A stretch of 64,000 nucleotides of DNA, taken from the NCBI RefSeq assembly GCF_031143425.1, contig NC_090439.1, positions 638,663,465 to 638,727,464 on the forward strand, read 5' to 3'. Shown piece after piece: positions 48,156-58,585 of this stretch (within the stretch, counting starts at the first letter, position 1; every line of letters begins with the position of its first letter). The notes beneath the pieces are model-generated. The model saw only the letters and a list, made by a program, of their open reading frames with translations. It ran no database searches and was not told the origin of the DNA. Position numbers and translations under genes: made by a program. This DNA comes from Pleurodeles waltl. Lineage: Eukaryota > Chordata > Amphibia > Caudata > Salamandridae.

Positions 48156-48775
48156 TGTAATGTCGTGCTTGTAGCGTAACAAGCTGCGGGAACTACCATG
48201 ATGTTTGAAAAGTGCGAGGGGTGGGTAAGCACACCCCTGCAACATTCTGTTTAAAGTAGTGACCATAGGGTCACTTAGGCACAAAGAAATAAATAGTGCG
48301 TGACTGGTGGATGCGGTCTATTGGGAGTGTAGTGGGGAGGAAGAACCCACCCGCCAACCACATGCGGTCCGGTAATTATTTATACGCACCTGCTGTGATA
48401 TCCGGCACGATACCACAGCTCCCTGCCCAGAGCTTAGAGTTTGGCATTGCTGACCGCTGCCGACCTCCACAATATCAAACTTGCCGGCCGCCGCACTTGC
48501 CTGACCCCGTTCTGTCCTGTTCTGTCCCGTTCTGGCCAAAGGGTTCGTGGGCAGTTTGGAGTACGGCAGTATGAACACGCTGCTCTCCCCGCTCCACTGC
48601 CACTCCGCCGCCTCTTGCATTTGCGCTGCTCACTCTGCTCCATTTATTGTATATTTAAGGGATAAAGTCCCACTCGCACGCTGTGCACGGCCCTTTGAAG
48701 TTGCGACTTCACCGCTGTTCTGCTCCTCCGGTTCCTTGAGACTGCAGTAATAGGGTGCAGCCTCCTCAGCTACCA
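48156..48775 (+). mobile_element. LTR of the truncated Gypsy element (tentative)
   Basis: A purine run GTGAGGGA (48148-48155) immediately precedes TGTAATGTCGTGC, the layout of a polypurine tract and LTR start, 137 bp after the pol stop. AATAAA is at 48288-48293. The proposed right end is CA at 48774-48775. It is followed at 48778-48794 by TGGCGTCCGACTTGGGG, which from memory matches a tRNA-Lys-type primer-binding site at about 14 of 17 positions. The right end is inferred only from that motif. Confidence 0.5.
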
Positions 48776-49253
48776 GCTGGCGTCCGACTTGGGGTAGGAG
48801 GAGTTCGGATGAAGGCCAGACGAACTATAGAGGCCAAGCGGGGGCACACCACTGGCAGTTGTTATTCTCACATTACACTTGTTGCTGGTAGGGCTCCCGT
48901 TTGGGCCACCTGGTGAGCCTCTTGGCTGCCCCGCCTCACTCCTCGAGCAGAACGATGCGTGGGGGCGTGAGCATGCACACACTTAGTTGTTGCTTAGCCA
49001 GTGAACCTGCTTTCCTGACCTTCCTAGGCTAGAAGTCGGTTTTGCAGGGAGAGCAGGAGATAAAGCAGGAAGCAAATTGAAGTGGTCCCGGACACAGTTG
49101 GGTACTCAAATCTGATGATACTGACACTCCCCTTTTAGTCACCTGGGTCTCCTGGTGAGCCCCCTGTTTGTGTCACCTCACCCCTCAAGCAAAACATTGG
49201 GTGGGGGGGAGCACACATTAGCAGAGGGAGCAGAAGGAGAGACAGACCGGGTC
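48776..49253. repeat. non-coding stretch with a diverged ~85-bp direct repeat
   Basis: The block at about 48899-48985 (GCCACCTGGTGAGCC, CTCACTCCTCGAGCAGAACG, GAGCATGCACACAC) recurs at about 49138-49222 (GTCACCTGGGTCTCCTGGTGAGCC, CTCACCCCTCAAGCAAAACA, GAGCACACATTAG). This is about 240 bp apart. It lies between the Lys-type PBS-like site and the younger Gypsy insertion. Confidence 0.6.
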
Positions 49254-49258
49254 AGAAT

Positions 49259-49585
49259 TGTTATGTTTGGGGGGCCGCCCCACAGTTCCCGGTGCACAGG
49301 GGTGTTTTGTATTTCTAAATCCTGTGCATGCCGGAAGGTTCTAACCTCCCTGTTTATGTGAGCGAAATGGTATGGACGCCGTGACGCAAAGAGGCGAATA
49401 AAAGGTTTGACTCGGCAGGTGGGTGGGACTAAAAGCCCCGGGCCGAGGAAGCGTAATGGTCCACCTGTGTGTCCTGTGTCCACGTTATTTCAACCGCGCG
49501 TTGCGGCCCGTGCGATACTTACACAATAGAAAACCCCGATCGGCCGGTACACTACCACGCGCGCTGCGCACATAACGACAGAACA
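49259..49585 (+). repeat. Gypsy 5' LTR
   Basis: It starts TGTTATGTTTGGGGGGCC and ends ACATAACGACAGAACA. The 327-bp LTR contains a GCGAATAAAAGG poly(A)-signal context near 49396. Immediately downstream, after AAT, comes TGGCGACGAGGCGGCGAACC, the probable primer-binding region; I cannot assign the tRNA. Confidence 0.95.
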
Positions 49586-50041
49586 AATTGGCGACGAGGC
49601 GGCGAACCCACGTGGCGAAAGCGGCGGTGTGAACACGGAAAAAAAAAAAGGCGCTGAAGCAAATCAGCGCGAGGCAAAAATTAATCCTCTACCTGGCAAT
49701 ACTGGAGTGAGCTGCAGCCCCAGAGGAACGCGCGCTCAGCAAGAAAGAAAGAAGACTGTGTCCTAAGAAAACACAACGGCCTGTGGAGACCGGTCGACAG
49801 CCCGAGCACAGAAAGGAGGTGAGAGAGAGTGCGGCTCACAAACGAAGGGGCATAGACATCTGGGCTTAAATAAAAAATAAATAAAAAAACGACTAATTAA
49901 CAAAAGAAGGGACAGAGGAGTACAGTAGAAAAAAAAGCATATTTGAGAAAACAAAGGGGAACAACAACAAAAGGCTGGAAAATTTGGACAAAAGTTAAGG
50001 ACATAAAGAGGGGACATATTTAAAAAAAAAAAAAAAAAAAA
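49586..50041 (+). other. Gypsy leader with poly(A) run before gag
   Basis: A purine-rich leader (AAAGAAAG, AAAAAATAAATA words) ends in about 20 consecutive A residues directly before the gag ATG at 50042. No ORF. The A-rich leader may serve packaging or initiation in the family; that is inference. Confidence 0.75.
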
Positions 50042-50560
50042 ATGGCTACATTCCCGGTCATAGAGCCTTTTATTATGGAAGGACCCCCATCAGCACAGGC
50101 AGCAAAGTGGAAATCATGGGTGGAACGTTTAGAAAACTACTTCGCAGCGGTTGCACTAGACCCGGATAGACAAAGACCAATGCTTCTGCACATGGGAGGA
50201 GCGATGCTGCACAGAGTCAGCAAGACAGTGGCTGAAGAAGGGCCCCCATTCACGTACCGAACGCTGAAAAGGGCAATAACTGCATATTTTGAACCAATGG
50301 CAAATCCAGACTATGAACGATTCCTCCTGCGCCAGGCCAAACAAAGCTCAGAGGAATCAGTAGATACATACTATGCAAGGTTAAAGGAATTAGCAAGCAC
50401 GTGCACACTGCCTGACCCAGATGATGAGATAAGAGCACAATTCATCCAAGGATGCCACTCAACAAAGTTAAGAGAGCACATCCTTCAGGTCCCAGGCATG
50501 ACGATGGCGAACATGCTGACGATGGGCAGGTCAAAAGAACTGTCCAGGGTAAGAGCCTGA
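50042..50560 (+). CDS. gag: Gypsy Gag
   Basis: The frame has 172 codons, starting at the ATG after the A run. It matches the Retrotrans_gag fold: KWKSWVERLENYF near residues 23-35, then a MLLHMGG helix, FTYRTLKRAITAYF near 70-83, and FLLRQAKQSSEESVDTYYAR near 94-113, ending in the IRAQFIQGC block. It lacks a zinc knuckle; two CCHC-like boxes lie in the next frame, so Gag proper must continue there. The protein would form the virus-like particle. The frame stops at 50558-50560 while the pol frame is already open, giving an overlap of about 110 bases and a -1 shift. Confidence 0.9.
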   Translation: MATFPVIEPFIMEGPPSAQAAKWKSWVERLENYFAAVALDPDRQRPMLLHMGGAMLHRVSKTVAEEGPPFTYRTLKRAITAYFEPMANPDYERFLLRQAKQSSEESVDTYYARLKELASTCTLPDPDDEIRAQFIQGCHSTKLREHILQVPGMTMANMLTMGRSKELSRVRA

Positions 50561-52245
50561 CACATATGGAAACAGCGCTTGCACAAACCATAAAAACAGA
50601 ACCGGTAAATGTCATAGCATCAAACAGCATGATAAAAAAGAAAGACAGAACAAAACCGACAGGGGCGCAACGATCATGCTACATGTGTGGAGGATCATTC
50701 CCACACCAAGGAAAATGTCCGGCTCTAGGGAAACAATGTGCTAATTGTCAAAAGCTGAATCATTTTGCAAAAGTTTGTCGATCCAACACCAGAATAAAAG
50801 GGGAGAGACAAAAGACAAGTCAAGGGGCCAAGGCGATACAACCACCAGATCTCAGTCCTGACATGGATGATGATGATGAGCCAGAAGGCACTGTGTACAT
50901 AATCCATGCAACAAAACCAGGCTGTACAAGCCGGAAAAAAATTCCCAGATGCCAAGTCACAGTAGCGGGACACCAGGTTATGGCCCTCATTGACACAGGG
51001 GCGTCAATTAATATACTGGCACAATCTGACTTCGACAAAATGCTGTGTCGCCCCCCTTTGCGACGCACCACGGTACAAGTTTTCGCATTCGGATCAACCA
51101 GGCCTCTCCCAATGGCGGGAGTCTTCGTGACGGACATCAATCATGAGGAAGAAAAGGTACAATCCAAGGTGTACGTCACCAAAATAGGAACCGGAATGCT
51201 GCTCAGCTGCCGTACTGCAGAAGAGTTGAAACTAGTGACGTTCGCATTTAGCATTCACGTCGGGGGGCTAGTCAGTCTACAGGAAGAATACGCAGACATA
51301 TTCCAAGGAATTGGCTGCCTAAAAGGCCGCCAAATAAAGCTACACATAGATAAATCAATAGAACCAGTCGTGCTGAAACACCGGCGCATTGCATTTCATC
51401 TCCGCCCACAAGTGGAGGCGGAACTAAAAAAACTAGAAGAGGCGGACATAATTGAGAAAGTAGAAGGGCCAACCCCATGGGTGTCACCCATAGTGGTCAC
51501 TAGAAAGCCGAAGCAACCAGGGGAGGTACGCATATGCGTAGACATGCGCCTCCCAAACGTAGCCATCAGGAGGGAGCGTCACCTCAACCCGACGGTAGAT
51601 GATATAGTGGCAGAGGTCAGTGGGTCTAAATGGTTCTCAAAAATGGATCTACGAGCAGGATACCACCAAATAATGTTGGCTCCGGAGTCTAGAGCTATCA
51701 CCACGTTCTCTACCCATGTGGGACTACGCCGGTACCGACGTTTGAGTTTTGGGATTGCCAGTGCAGCAGAAGTCTTCCAGGACACAATCAGAGGAGTTCT
51801 AGCTGGCCTGGAGGGAGTCATAAACGTGAGTGACGATATCTTGGTACATGCACCCACAGTGGAGGTACACATGCAGAGATTACGGGCAGCATTCCAACGA
51901 CTGCAGGAAAATGGACTAACTTTGCATCGCGAGAAGTGCGAGTTTTTGAGAAAAGACATTGCTTTCTTTGGGTATCATTTCTCAGAAAAAGGAGTTCGGC
52001 CGGACCCAGAGAAAGTAGCAGACATAAAATCAGCACAACCACCCACTTCAGTCACCGGTGTGCGAAGTTTCCTGGGGATGGTAACTTACTGCGGGAGGTT
52101 CATTCCCAATCTAACCTCCCTCACGGCTCCCCTCAGGGAGCTCACTAAGGCCCACACTCCGTGGGAGTGGAACGAGACACAAGAAAAGGCATTTCAGGAC
52201 ACAAAACAGGCACTATCAGCAGAGACGACGCTAGTTTTTCTTTGA
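50452..52245 (+). CDS. pol: Gypsy nucleocapsid-protease-reverse transcriptase
   Basis: The open frame has 597 codons; the first ~35 overlap gag in another frame and are probably not used from this ATG. Residues 76-90 hold CYMCGGSFPHQGKC and 96-109 hold CANCQKLNHFAKVC, two CCHC-type knuckles (the first has altered spacing). Protease active site DTGA is at 181-184. The reverse transcriptase has PWVSPIVVTRKP, RICVDMRLPN, FSKMDLRAGYHQI, LSFGIASAAEVFQ, then VSDDILVHAP with the catalytic DD at about 461-462, and FFGYHFSEKG. All catalytic residues look present. The frame ends in LVFL and a stop caused by an apparent extra T in the GTTTTTCTTTG run at about 52232-52242. Confidence 0.92.
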   Translation: MPLNKVKRAHPSGPRHDDGEHADDGQVKRTVQGKSLTHMETALAQTIKTEPVNVIASNSMIKKKDRTKPTGAQRSCYMCGGSFPHQGKCPALGKQCANCQKLNHFAKVCRSNTRIKGERQKTSQGAKAIQPPDLSPDMDDDDEPEGTVYIIHATKPGCTSRKKIPRCQVTVAGHQVMALIDTGASINILAQSDFDKMLCRPPLRRTTVQVFAFGSTRPLPMAGVFVTDINHEEEKVQSKVYVTKIGTGMLLSCRTAEELKLVTFAFSIHVGGLVSLQEEYADIFQGIGCLKGRQIKLHIDKSIEPVVLKHRRIAFHLRPQVEAELKKLEEADIIEKVEGPTPWVSPIVVTRKPKQPGEVRICVDMRLPNVAIRRERHLNPTVDDIVAEVSGSKWFSKMDLRAGYHQIMLAPESRAITTFSTHVGLRRYRRLSFGIASAAEVFQDTIRGVLAGLEGVINVSDDILVHAPTVEVHMQRLRAAFQRLQENGLTLHREKCEFLRKDIAFFGYHFSEKGVRPDPEKVADIKSAQPPTSVTGVRSFLGMVTYCGRFIPNLTSLTAPLRELTKAHTPWEWNETQEKAFQDTKQALSAETTLVFL

Positions 52246-53194
52246 CCCAGCAAAAGAAACAGAACTATCAGTGGATGCGAGCCCAACAGGTCTTGGAGCA
52301 GTGTTGTCTCAAAAGAAAAAGGAAGGTGACTGGGCCCCTGTGGCATATGCCAGTCGAGCATTGACAGAAACGGAACAAAGATATTCACACATAGAAAAGG
52401 AGGCACTAGCAGTCAACTGGGCCTGTCGCCACTATCATCTATATATATATGGTCACCCATTCACGGTATACACCGATCACAAGCCGCTGATACCATTATT
52501 CAATAAGACAGCCTCACAGCCTCCCCCTAGAATTGAAAAATGGATTCTCCAACTGCAAGGGTATCAGTTTGCAGTGATATATCGCCCAGGAGCACAAAAC
52601 CCAGCAGATTATTTGTCTCGGCATGCAAGACCGTTTACTGAACGGGAAAATGAGGAGATCGAGAGTACGGAGGAGTATGTGAGGTTGATAGTGGAGAGGT
52701 CGAGGCCACTGCCCATGTCCCTAAAAGAAATACAAGAGGCAACAAAGGAAGATGAGGTATTGCAATTGGCAATATCCTGTGTAAGCGATGGGAGATGGCA
52801 TTTGCTGAAGCAGAATCTGAATCTAAGAACCAAGGAAGCCAACCACAATATGCAGGCATTGTTTCGAGTCAGGCAAGAGCTGGCCGTGTCGCCGGAAAAC
52901 TGCCTGCTGAGAGGAAGTCGGTTAGTTATTCCGGACCGCCTGAGACAAAGAACCGTCGAGTTGGCCCACAGTGCTCACCAGGGCGTGGTTAAAACAAAAG
53001 CTCGACTGAGAAGCAAAGTGTGGTTCCCTGACCTAGAAACCTGGGTAGAGAAGATCATACAGAGGTGCCACGCATGTCAAATGGTAGGGCCGACAGATCC
53101 GCCGCCCCCCATCATCACCGAATCTATCCCGGCAAAGAGCCAGCGTGGATCTTGGAAGTTTTCCGGATGGAAGACACAGGCTAGTTGTGATTGA
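52243..53194 (+). pseudogene. pol: Gypsy RNase H and integrase zinc finger (frameshifted part of pol)
   Basis: In the +1 frame after the T run, RNase H reads ELSVDASPTGLGAVLS (first Asp), SHIEKEALAV (Glu) and VYTDHKPLIPLF (second Asp). The connection is followed by the integrase HHCC finger, ELAHSAHQG...CHACQMVG, near 52960-53080. The frame ends at 53192-53194. Sense codons before the ATG at 52271 are in frame with FDPAKE, so this is one polyprotein segment and not a separate gene. Confidence 0.9.
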
Positions 53195-54200
53195 CGATTT
53201 CTCCAAATATCCAGAGGTCGAAGTTTTAGAATCGACAGTCACGGAAAAGGTCATACCATGTATAGAGAAAATAATGGCTACGCATGGCTTGATGCAGGAA
53301 CTAAGGACTGACAACGGTCCCCCATTTTCGAGCAATGAGTTTGCAGCATATCTGGCATCGCATGGCATCCACCACAGAAAAATCACTCCACGATGGCCTC
53401 AAGCCAATGGTGAGGCCGAAAGGTTCATGAGGACCCTCAATAAGGTATTGAGAATTGCGGTAGCGAGGGAGAAAAATATAGACTGCGCGATATTTGAGTT
53501 TTTGAGAGAGTATCGACTGACCCCTCACAGTACAACCGGTGTGTCCCCGAGCCAGATCTGCATGCCAAGACCAATAAGGGATACCATTCCCCAGGTGGAA
53601 ACCCTCACCGAGGCATCAGGACAATCAAAGAATAGACACAAACAAGTGGAAGCGAGACTACGACAGAGACAGGTCCAAAATGAGAGAATGTCAAGGAAAA
53701 GGAGAGCGTATCCCAGACGTCTGAGTATAGGGGATGTGGTACTCATGAAAAATCGACATCTGGCCGGGAAGTTCAGAACAACTTTCGAATCGGGCCTATG
53801 GACTGTCACTCGAGTAAAGGGGACGCTAGTGACCGTCACCCGAGGAAGCGAGATGGTAACCAGGAACATTTCTTGTTTCAAAAAATACCACGGAGATCAC
53901 TTTAGTCATCACAGGAGCGAAAATGATCGCAGCCATGAGGTAGAAGATGAAGATCTAGAGCGACCAGGGTTTTTCCTGGGGAGTGAACTTAAGACTGGTC
54001 ATACAGGCAACAGCGACGATGTCAGAGTGGGAGATCTGGCACCTATGGGGGTTTCACCCCCGGTCGAGGAGAGCCCATCTGCAGAGGTGCTGGTGGAAAA
54101 AGACAGCCGGGAGGTGATTCAAAGAAGAGGAGAAGGAAGGTATCATCTGAGGTCCCGCATATTACCCCCAGAGCGGCTGAAGGACTATGTGTGTGAGTAA
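53145..54200 (+). pseudogene. pol: Gypsy integrase catalytic core and C-terminal tail (frameshifted part of pol)
   Basis: The frame of 351 codons opens at GTG, not ATG, so it is a downstream piece of pol after a second +1 shift near 53140-53150. The catalytic triad is Asp17 in VVIDDFS, Asp56 in RTDNGPPF and Glu92 in NGEAERF, a DD35E arrangement. The GPY/F-like domain (SIGDVVLMKN...AGKFRTTFESGLWTV) follows near 208-245. The last ~100 residues are acidic and hydrophilic and end in YHLRSRILPPERLKDY, a tail also seen in the truncated copy. Integrase would insert the cDNA. Confidence 0.9.
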
Positions 54201-54328
54201 AGTGGACACTGTAAGGGGTGTGCATCATAGTGGTCGAAATGCTAGTGGAAAAGTCAGTGTGCGAAAGGTTATAACCACGTCTTCAAGGAAGAACACACTT
54301 CTGTTTAGTTGTAAGTTAATTTATAGTT

Positions 54329-54337
54329 GAGGAGGAA
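54329..54337 (+). promoter_or_regulatory. Gypsy polypurine tract
   Basis: GAGGAGGAA abuts the 3' LTR start TGTTATG, as expected for the plus-strand primer. Confidence 0.85.
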
Positions 54338-54665
54338 TGTTATGTTTGGGGGGCCGCCCCACAGTTCCCGGCGCACAGGGGTGTTTTGTATTTCTAAATC
54401 CTGTGCATGCCGGAAGGTTCTAACCTCCCTGTTTATGTGAGCGAAATGGTATGGACGCTGTGATGCAAAGAGGCGAATAAAAGGTTTGAGTCGGCAGGTG
54501 GGTGGGACTAAAAGCCCCCGGCCGAGGAAGCGTAATGGTCCACCTGTGTGTCCTGTGTCCACGTTATTTCAACCGCGCGTTGCGGCCTGCGCGATACTTA
54601 CCACAATAGAAAACCCCGATCGGCCGGTACACTACCACGCGCGCTGCGCACATAACGACAGAACA
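54338..54665 (+). repeat. Gypsy 3' LTR
   Basis: The 328-bp copy is nearly identical to 49259-49585. The differences I see are mostly CpG-related changes (for example GACGCCGTGACGC versus GACGCTGTGATGC) plus one extra C near 54601. It is followed by the TSD AGAAT. Confidence 0.95.
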
Positions 54666-54670
54666 AGAAT

Positions 54671-57162
54671 CATCACACTTATATCACATTCAATCAATTT
54701 AGGGAGACATGCATTTATTCATAAATCAATTATTTTTTCTTCACTGTTGCATCCATCTTTCAGGTGGTTTTGTCCATGAGCAAATGTGCAGCTGCTGAGC
54801 TCATGCACCAACTACTTCAAAAGGAGGCGTTCATCTTAAAAAACTATTGTACACAGTGGATCATTGTTTTCCCGTTTCAAGATGAACTCGTGTTTGGAAA
54901 AGACCAGAAGGCCTTTTTGAAAAGGTACTGTACATACTTTATCATTGCTTAACTGTTGCTCGGTGGCCATCACATTTAGACTCAAGAGAGCAGTATTCTT
55001 CGGTGTTTTTTTAAATTGTTACTGGGTTGTCCTATAGCCGCATCCCATGAAGCCCTTGCCTGAGTTGCTTCAAGACACTGGAGCAGGCATATCAGTGAAT
55101 CTCCCCTCGCCATCCATCCGGTGAACATTGCAAAACAAAAGGGTGTGGCTTGCAACGTAAGCCAGACCAATTGCTATGGTCTATTCGCAGTTTCTGCCTA
55201 GTTTCGCAGAAATATTAATTAGAGGATTCTGGAGAGTGGGATTGGTAACCTGCACGGTTTTTGCTATTAATCTGTGCAGATGTTTTGGAATCTACATTTA
55301 CTTTGTAATGTATCATTCCTTTGTCGCAATCATCTTAAATTTGATTTTGGTGCTTAACGCATCAAAATCCACGTCCCGGTAAATAAAAACTTTTTTTACT
55401 CCCGATAAAATTCAGCAGATTTGACCTGCTGAAATTTATCAGGCGAAAACTGCAGGAGCATGAGGTTAGGTGTCAAACTCATACTTCCAGTAAAATCAGA
55501 AGTCCCCACACATATCTGAATTATCCAAACCACATGTACGAGTGCCTTAGTCTTTCCTTGTCTCTGATAATAAATCACATAAATTACGTAAGAGGAAGAG
55601 CGCATGCAACATAGAATAAAGTCGTGAAATGTAGGTCCTGAAGCGGAAATCTCGAGTAGCTAAGTGTGAACAGAGGTGTTGAGACCTAGTCGAGCGGCTT
55701 GCACACCGTCCTGTAGGCTGGGCACAGAGATACTCAGAAGCAACTCGCACACTTCCATTGCAACTGGTATCCATGTATTTATAACTTTATGTATGTGCTG
55801 TTTTTTATAGCATGACCCCAACCCCCCAAACTCCCCGGGTTTCAGGCATCTGTTCAACGCGCAATTAAAACAAAATCCTACCCATATATTGACTGTGGTA
55901 GCACTTAAACAAACTTTTGTCATTAATTTACAAGAGAAATAAAATATTGTTGCAGGAAAGTTGGTGTGTACAAACACTGAGAATGGGTATGGATAATATG
56001 GATAATCTAAGGAAAATATAAATGGTAGGATAGCTAGCGATGGAAAAGGAGAAAGCATAACATTTCAGAAAAGTTGAAATTTATTTCTATAGGGAACACA
56101 GAATCAATCATATCTTAGGCTTGACATATTTAGTAAGGGGAGATGTAAGTGTAAACCTCCTCTCACCAGCATACCAGATCATACTACTTTACCAGCTCAA
56201 GTGAATCATATACTGACAGTAGCAGAATTCAAGCACAATTTTCACCACTGAGCAAAGGTATGCAATATTAAGAAAAGGCTCATACTTACCACACTGAATA
56301 TGGGAACCAAAGAATAAAATGGAAACAATTTGATGGTTAATCAAAAACACAAACCCAACTTTCAGGGAGCAATAAATTACACCTGAAGGCAGAAATCAAA
56401 AAATTGGCTGCAACACATTAAGAACAACACAGCATTATGCACATCAGCAAACTAATGCGACTCACATGGACAAGAGGAGGGCTGATAACAGTAAAGTACA
56501 GGGGGCATGAGAGTATACTACTAATTGTAGAGTAGGAACATGGGCAAAGAATAAAAGCATCAGAAGACAACGAAATGGATAAAACTGCAGGTGGATGAGG
56601 GCACTATAGAGGAGATAAAAGTTATGAATGAGTTTACACAGTCAGATGGAGATGTTTCTCAAAGAAAGCATTCCATAAAAGTGACGTGCAGATGGGAAAA
56701 GAAGAAGCATTCCTTATGCGCAGGGGTGGACCATTGGTTGGTTATCCTCGCATTGCTTGTTTCCTGAGTCTTCAGAAATAGATAATTTAAGAATAAGACA
56801 TCTAGAACTGCTAAGTTTTACGCCTTTCTATGTCACGCTGGCAGTTCTCATTCAGCATTGTGGAAAATTGGGAGCCCTTTTACAGTAATTGACAGTAGAT
56901 GTGGTATGACCCAATTTTTGGTATCATTCAGACACCTAAACAGCATGAAGGGGAGTGGTGAAATAAGCCTGTTTTTGGAAGGCTGGTGAGGAGGGCTGAG
57001 CCATAATGAAGACAGGAATCTTTCATGGGATCCACTGCTAGACAAGGAGGTGGAAGTAGGGAAATTGGGGATGCTGCCACACCCCCACCTCTGCTTCACC
57101 AATCCGAGAGAAGCAGATTTTTCTGGGCTTTGTTGCAGCCTGTTGCAAAGCACTGCTGTACA
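54671..57162. other. anonymous DNA with one clear hairpin
   Basis: No gene is recognisable. GATAAAATTCAGCAG (55404-55418) and CTGCTGAAATTTATC (55426-55440) form a hairpin with one mismatch and a 7-nt loop. A weak direct repeat (TGTACACAGTGGATCATTG at 54848, CTGTACATACTTTATCATTG at 54928) has a period of about 81 bp. The rest is AT-rich. Confidence 0.5.
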
Positions 57163-57570
57163 CGAGACCTAGAGACAATGGACAGGCCTTAAAACGTTGG
57201 TTACAAAATCCTTCTGCCACAGGGCGCACTGCGCTCTCCAGCAGCTCCAAGCGTCTGCTAGCGTGGTGGGCTGCTTTTTTAGGTCGAGCATAGCAGCGTG
57301 CAAGCGCTGCTTTTCCACGTGTTGGTATCTATATGGGCTTTTAACCACGCCGAACCCAAGCCCATCACTTTCACTCGTTTGCGGGCTTGCCTTTAAAAAT
57401 TCCTTTGATGACGTTGGTAGATGCTTCGCGTTTGTGCCTACTTGGGGCAGTTTTGTTACCGCCTTGGGGACTGACCCTGTTACAGGGACAATTGCACGTG
57501 TGCCACTATGTTTGACTGCGCAAACTTCTTTTTTCTTTCATATCTCTCTTCCGCTCTCATGCTTATGACA
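57163..57570 (+). repeat. interspersed repeat (SINE-like, class uncertain)
   Basis: I recall near-identical sequence from other newt loci, for example around GGGCTTTTAACCACGCCGAA and TTGGGGCAGTTTTGTTACCG. It contains a perfect 7-bp hairpin AGCAGCG / CGCTGCT at 57292-57311 and is CpG richer than its flanks. I cannot identify an RNA polymerase III A/B box pair with confidence, so SINE status is unproven. The 123-codon frame here has no family match. Confidence 0.45.
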
Positions 57571-58315
57571 GCCATGGCACTTAGAATAGGCTCGCTTATG
57601 TCAACTGTTTTACTTTTCATTTGTAATTTAAGTGACAAGAAAAGTCCGGATAGGAATTTACAATGCTAATAGCTCTAACTCGAACAAATGTTTGTATTTT
57701 ATTGATTGCACTGGGACACCAAACGAACTCTCTCATTGCTTGTATTTGGACACACACAGAATGCTAACTTTCCCTCTCTTGCTGTGCTGATCTCTACGGT
57801 CTGAGTCTACAGTGGGAAATCGAAAGCAAGTCCAGCCATGAGGTCTTGCTACCTTCCAGTTTAGGGGTCGTGCAAGTATGTGATAGAAAATGGGGACCAA
57901 CTCACTGTTGTTCAAGCGCCTTCTGTGAATAAGGACAGGTAACACATTTTATTGTTGGGAAGAAGCTGCTGGGGTGCGTTCACTCTCCTCAGTAGCTCCA
58001 TCAGCCCACAAGATATCACTGGAGCTAGGCCGTATAAGCAAGTTGTGCAGATTGGCTCCTTTTGCCGAGCCTCCAGGTGGCTACTGTTCTTTCGGGAAGG
58101 GAAGAGGTTCACAGACCGGAGTGCAGATGAACGGAGGTAGCGCATGGACATCTAATACCTTTTGAGGAGGAGAGTACCAATTTAAAAAGAGTGGGTTCAG
58201 ATTTTCACTTTTTTACAATATTTTTTACAACATGCATGCTCTTTGTGGCCAGCCGATTTGAACATTCACAAACCTATCTTTCAGACTTTATCTTAAACAT
58301 GCAAGCAAAACTCTA
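57571..58315. other. anonymous DNA
   Basis: No gene or repeat recognised. Overlapping frames on both strands at 57912-58165 indicate composition rather than coding. Confidence 0.4.
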
Positions 58316-58389
58316 TAAGGGCCATATGTACGAACACTTTTTCCCATAGAGACAGAATGGGTAAAAACCTTTGCTACATCTGGCCCTAA
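58316..58389 (-). mobile_element. 68-bp foldback MITE, copy 2 (TSD TAA)
   Basis: The core 58319-58386 runs GGGCCATATGTA...TACATCTGGCCC, the reverse complement of the copy at 1174-1241 with scattered changes and the same length. TAA flanks both sides (58316-58318, 58387-58389), the classic PIF/Harbinger TSD. Confidence 0.88.
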
Positions 58390-58585
58390 GTGTTTACCGT
58401 GAGTCTAAAATGCAAACCGAAACCAGCCCAGAAACAAGGTTTTTCTCTTATAAAGATATGATCAACTACAGTTACTGCTGAATGAGTTCTGTTAAAACTA
58501 TTTAGATAGCACAACAGCTATGGTGATGAACTGCCCATAACTAAACACTGACGGTGTCAGGGCCCAGAGTAAACCTTAGGAATAT

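Larger units (their letters stand above)
49254..54670 (+). mobile_element. complete Ty3/Gypsy retrotransposon, TSD AGAAT
   Basis: The 5-bp TSD AGAAT lies at 49254-49258 and 54666-54670. Two LTRs (49259-49585 and 54338-54665) differ by about seven substitutions and one single-base indel by my count, so about 2%. Order inside: untranslated leader, gag, protease, reverse transcriptase, RNase H, integrase, tail, polypurine tract. There is no env. Low LTR divergence and long frames make this the youngest autonomous-type element in the window. One or two single-base frameshifts disable pol. Confidence 0.95.

Noticed and set aside
54822..54949. ~81-bp tandem duplication
   Set aside because: Similarity is limited to about 20 AT-rich positions; recorded only as a weak remark.
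57163..57570. tRNA-derived SINE call
   Set aside because: I recognise the sequence as repetitive, but cannot point to convincing A and B boxes or a tRNA-like fold, so I left the class open.
57912..58165. Possible small gene on either strand
   Set aside because: Frames of 60-79 codons overlap on opposite strands with no motif and no start or splice context.
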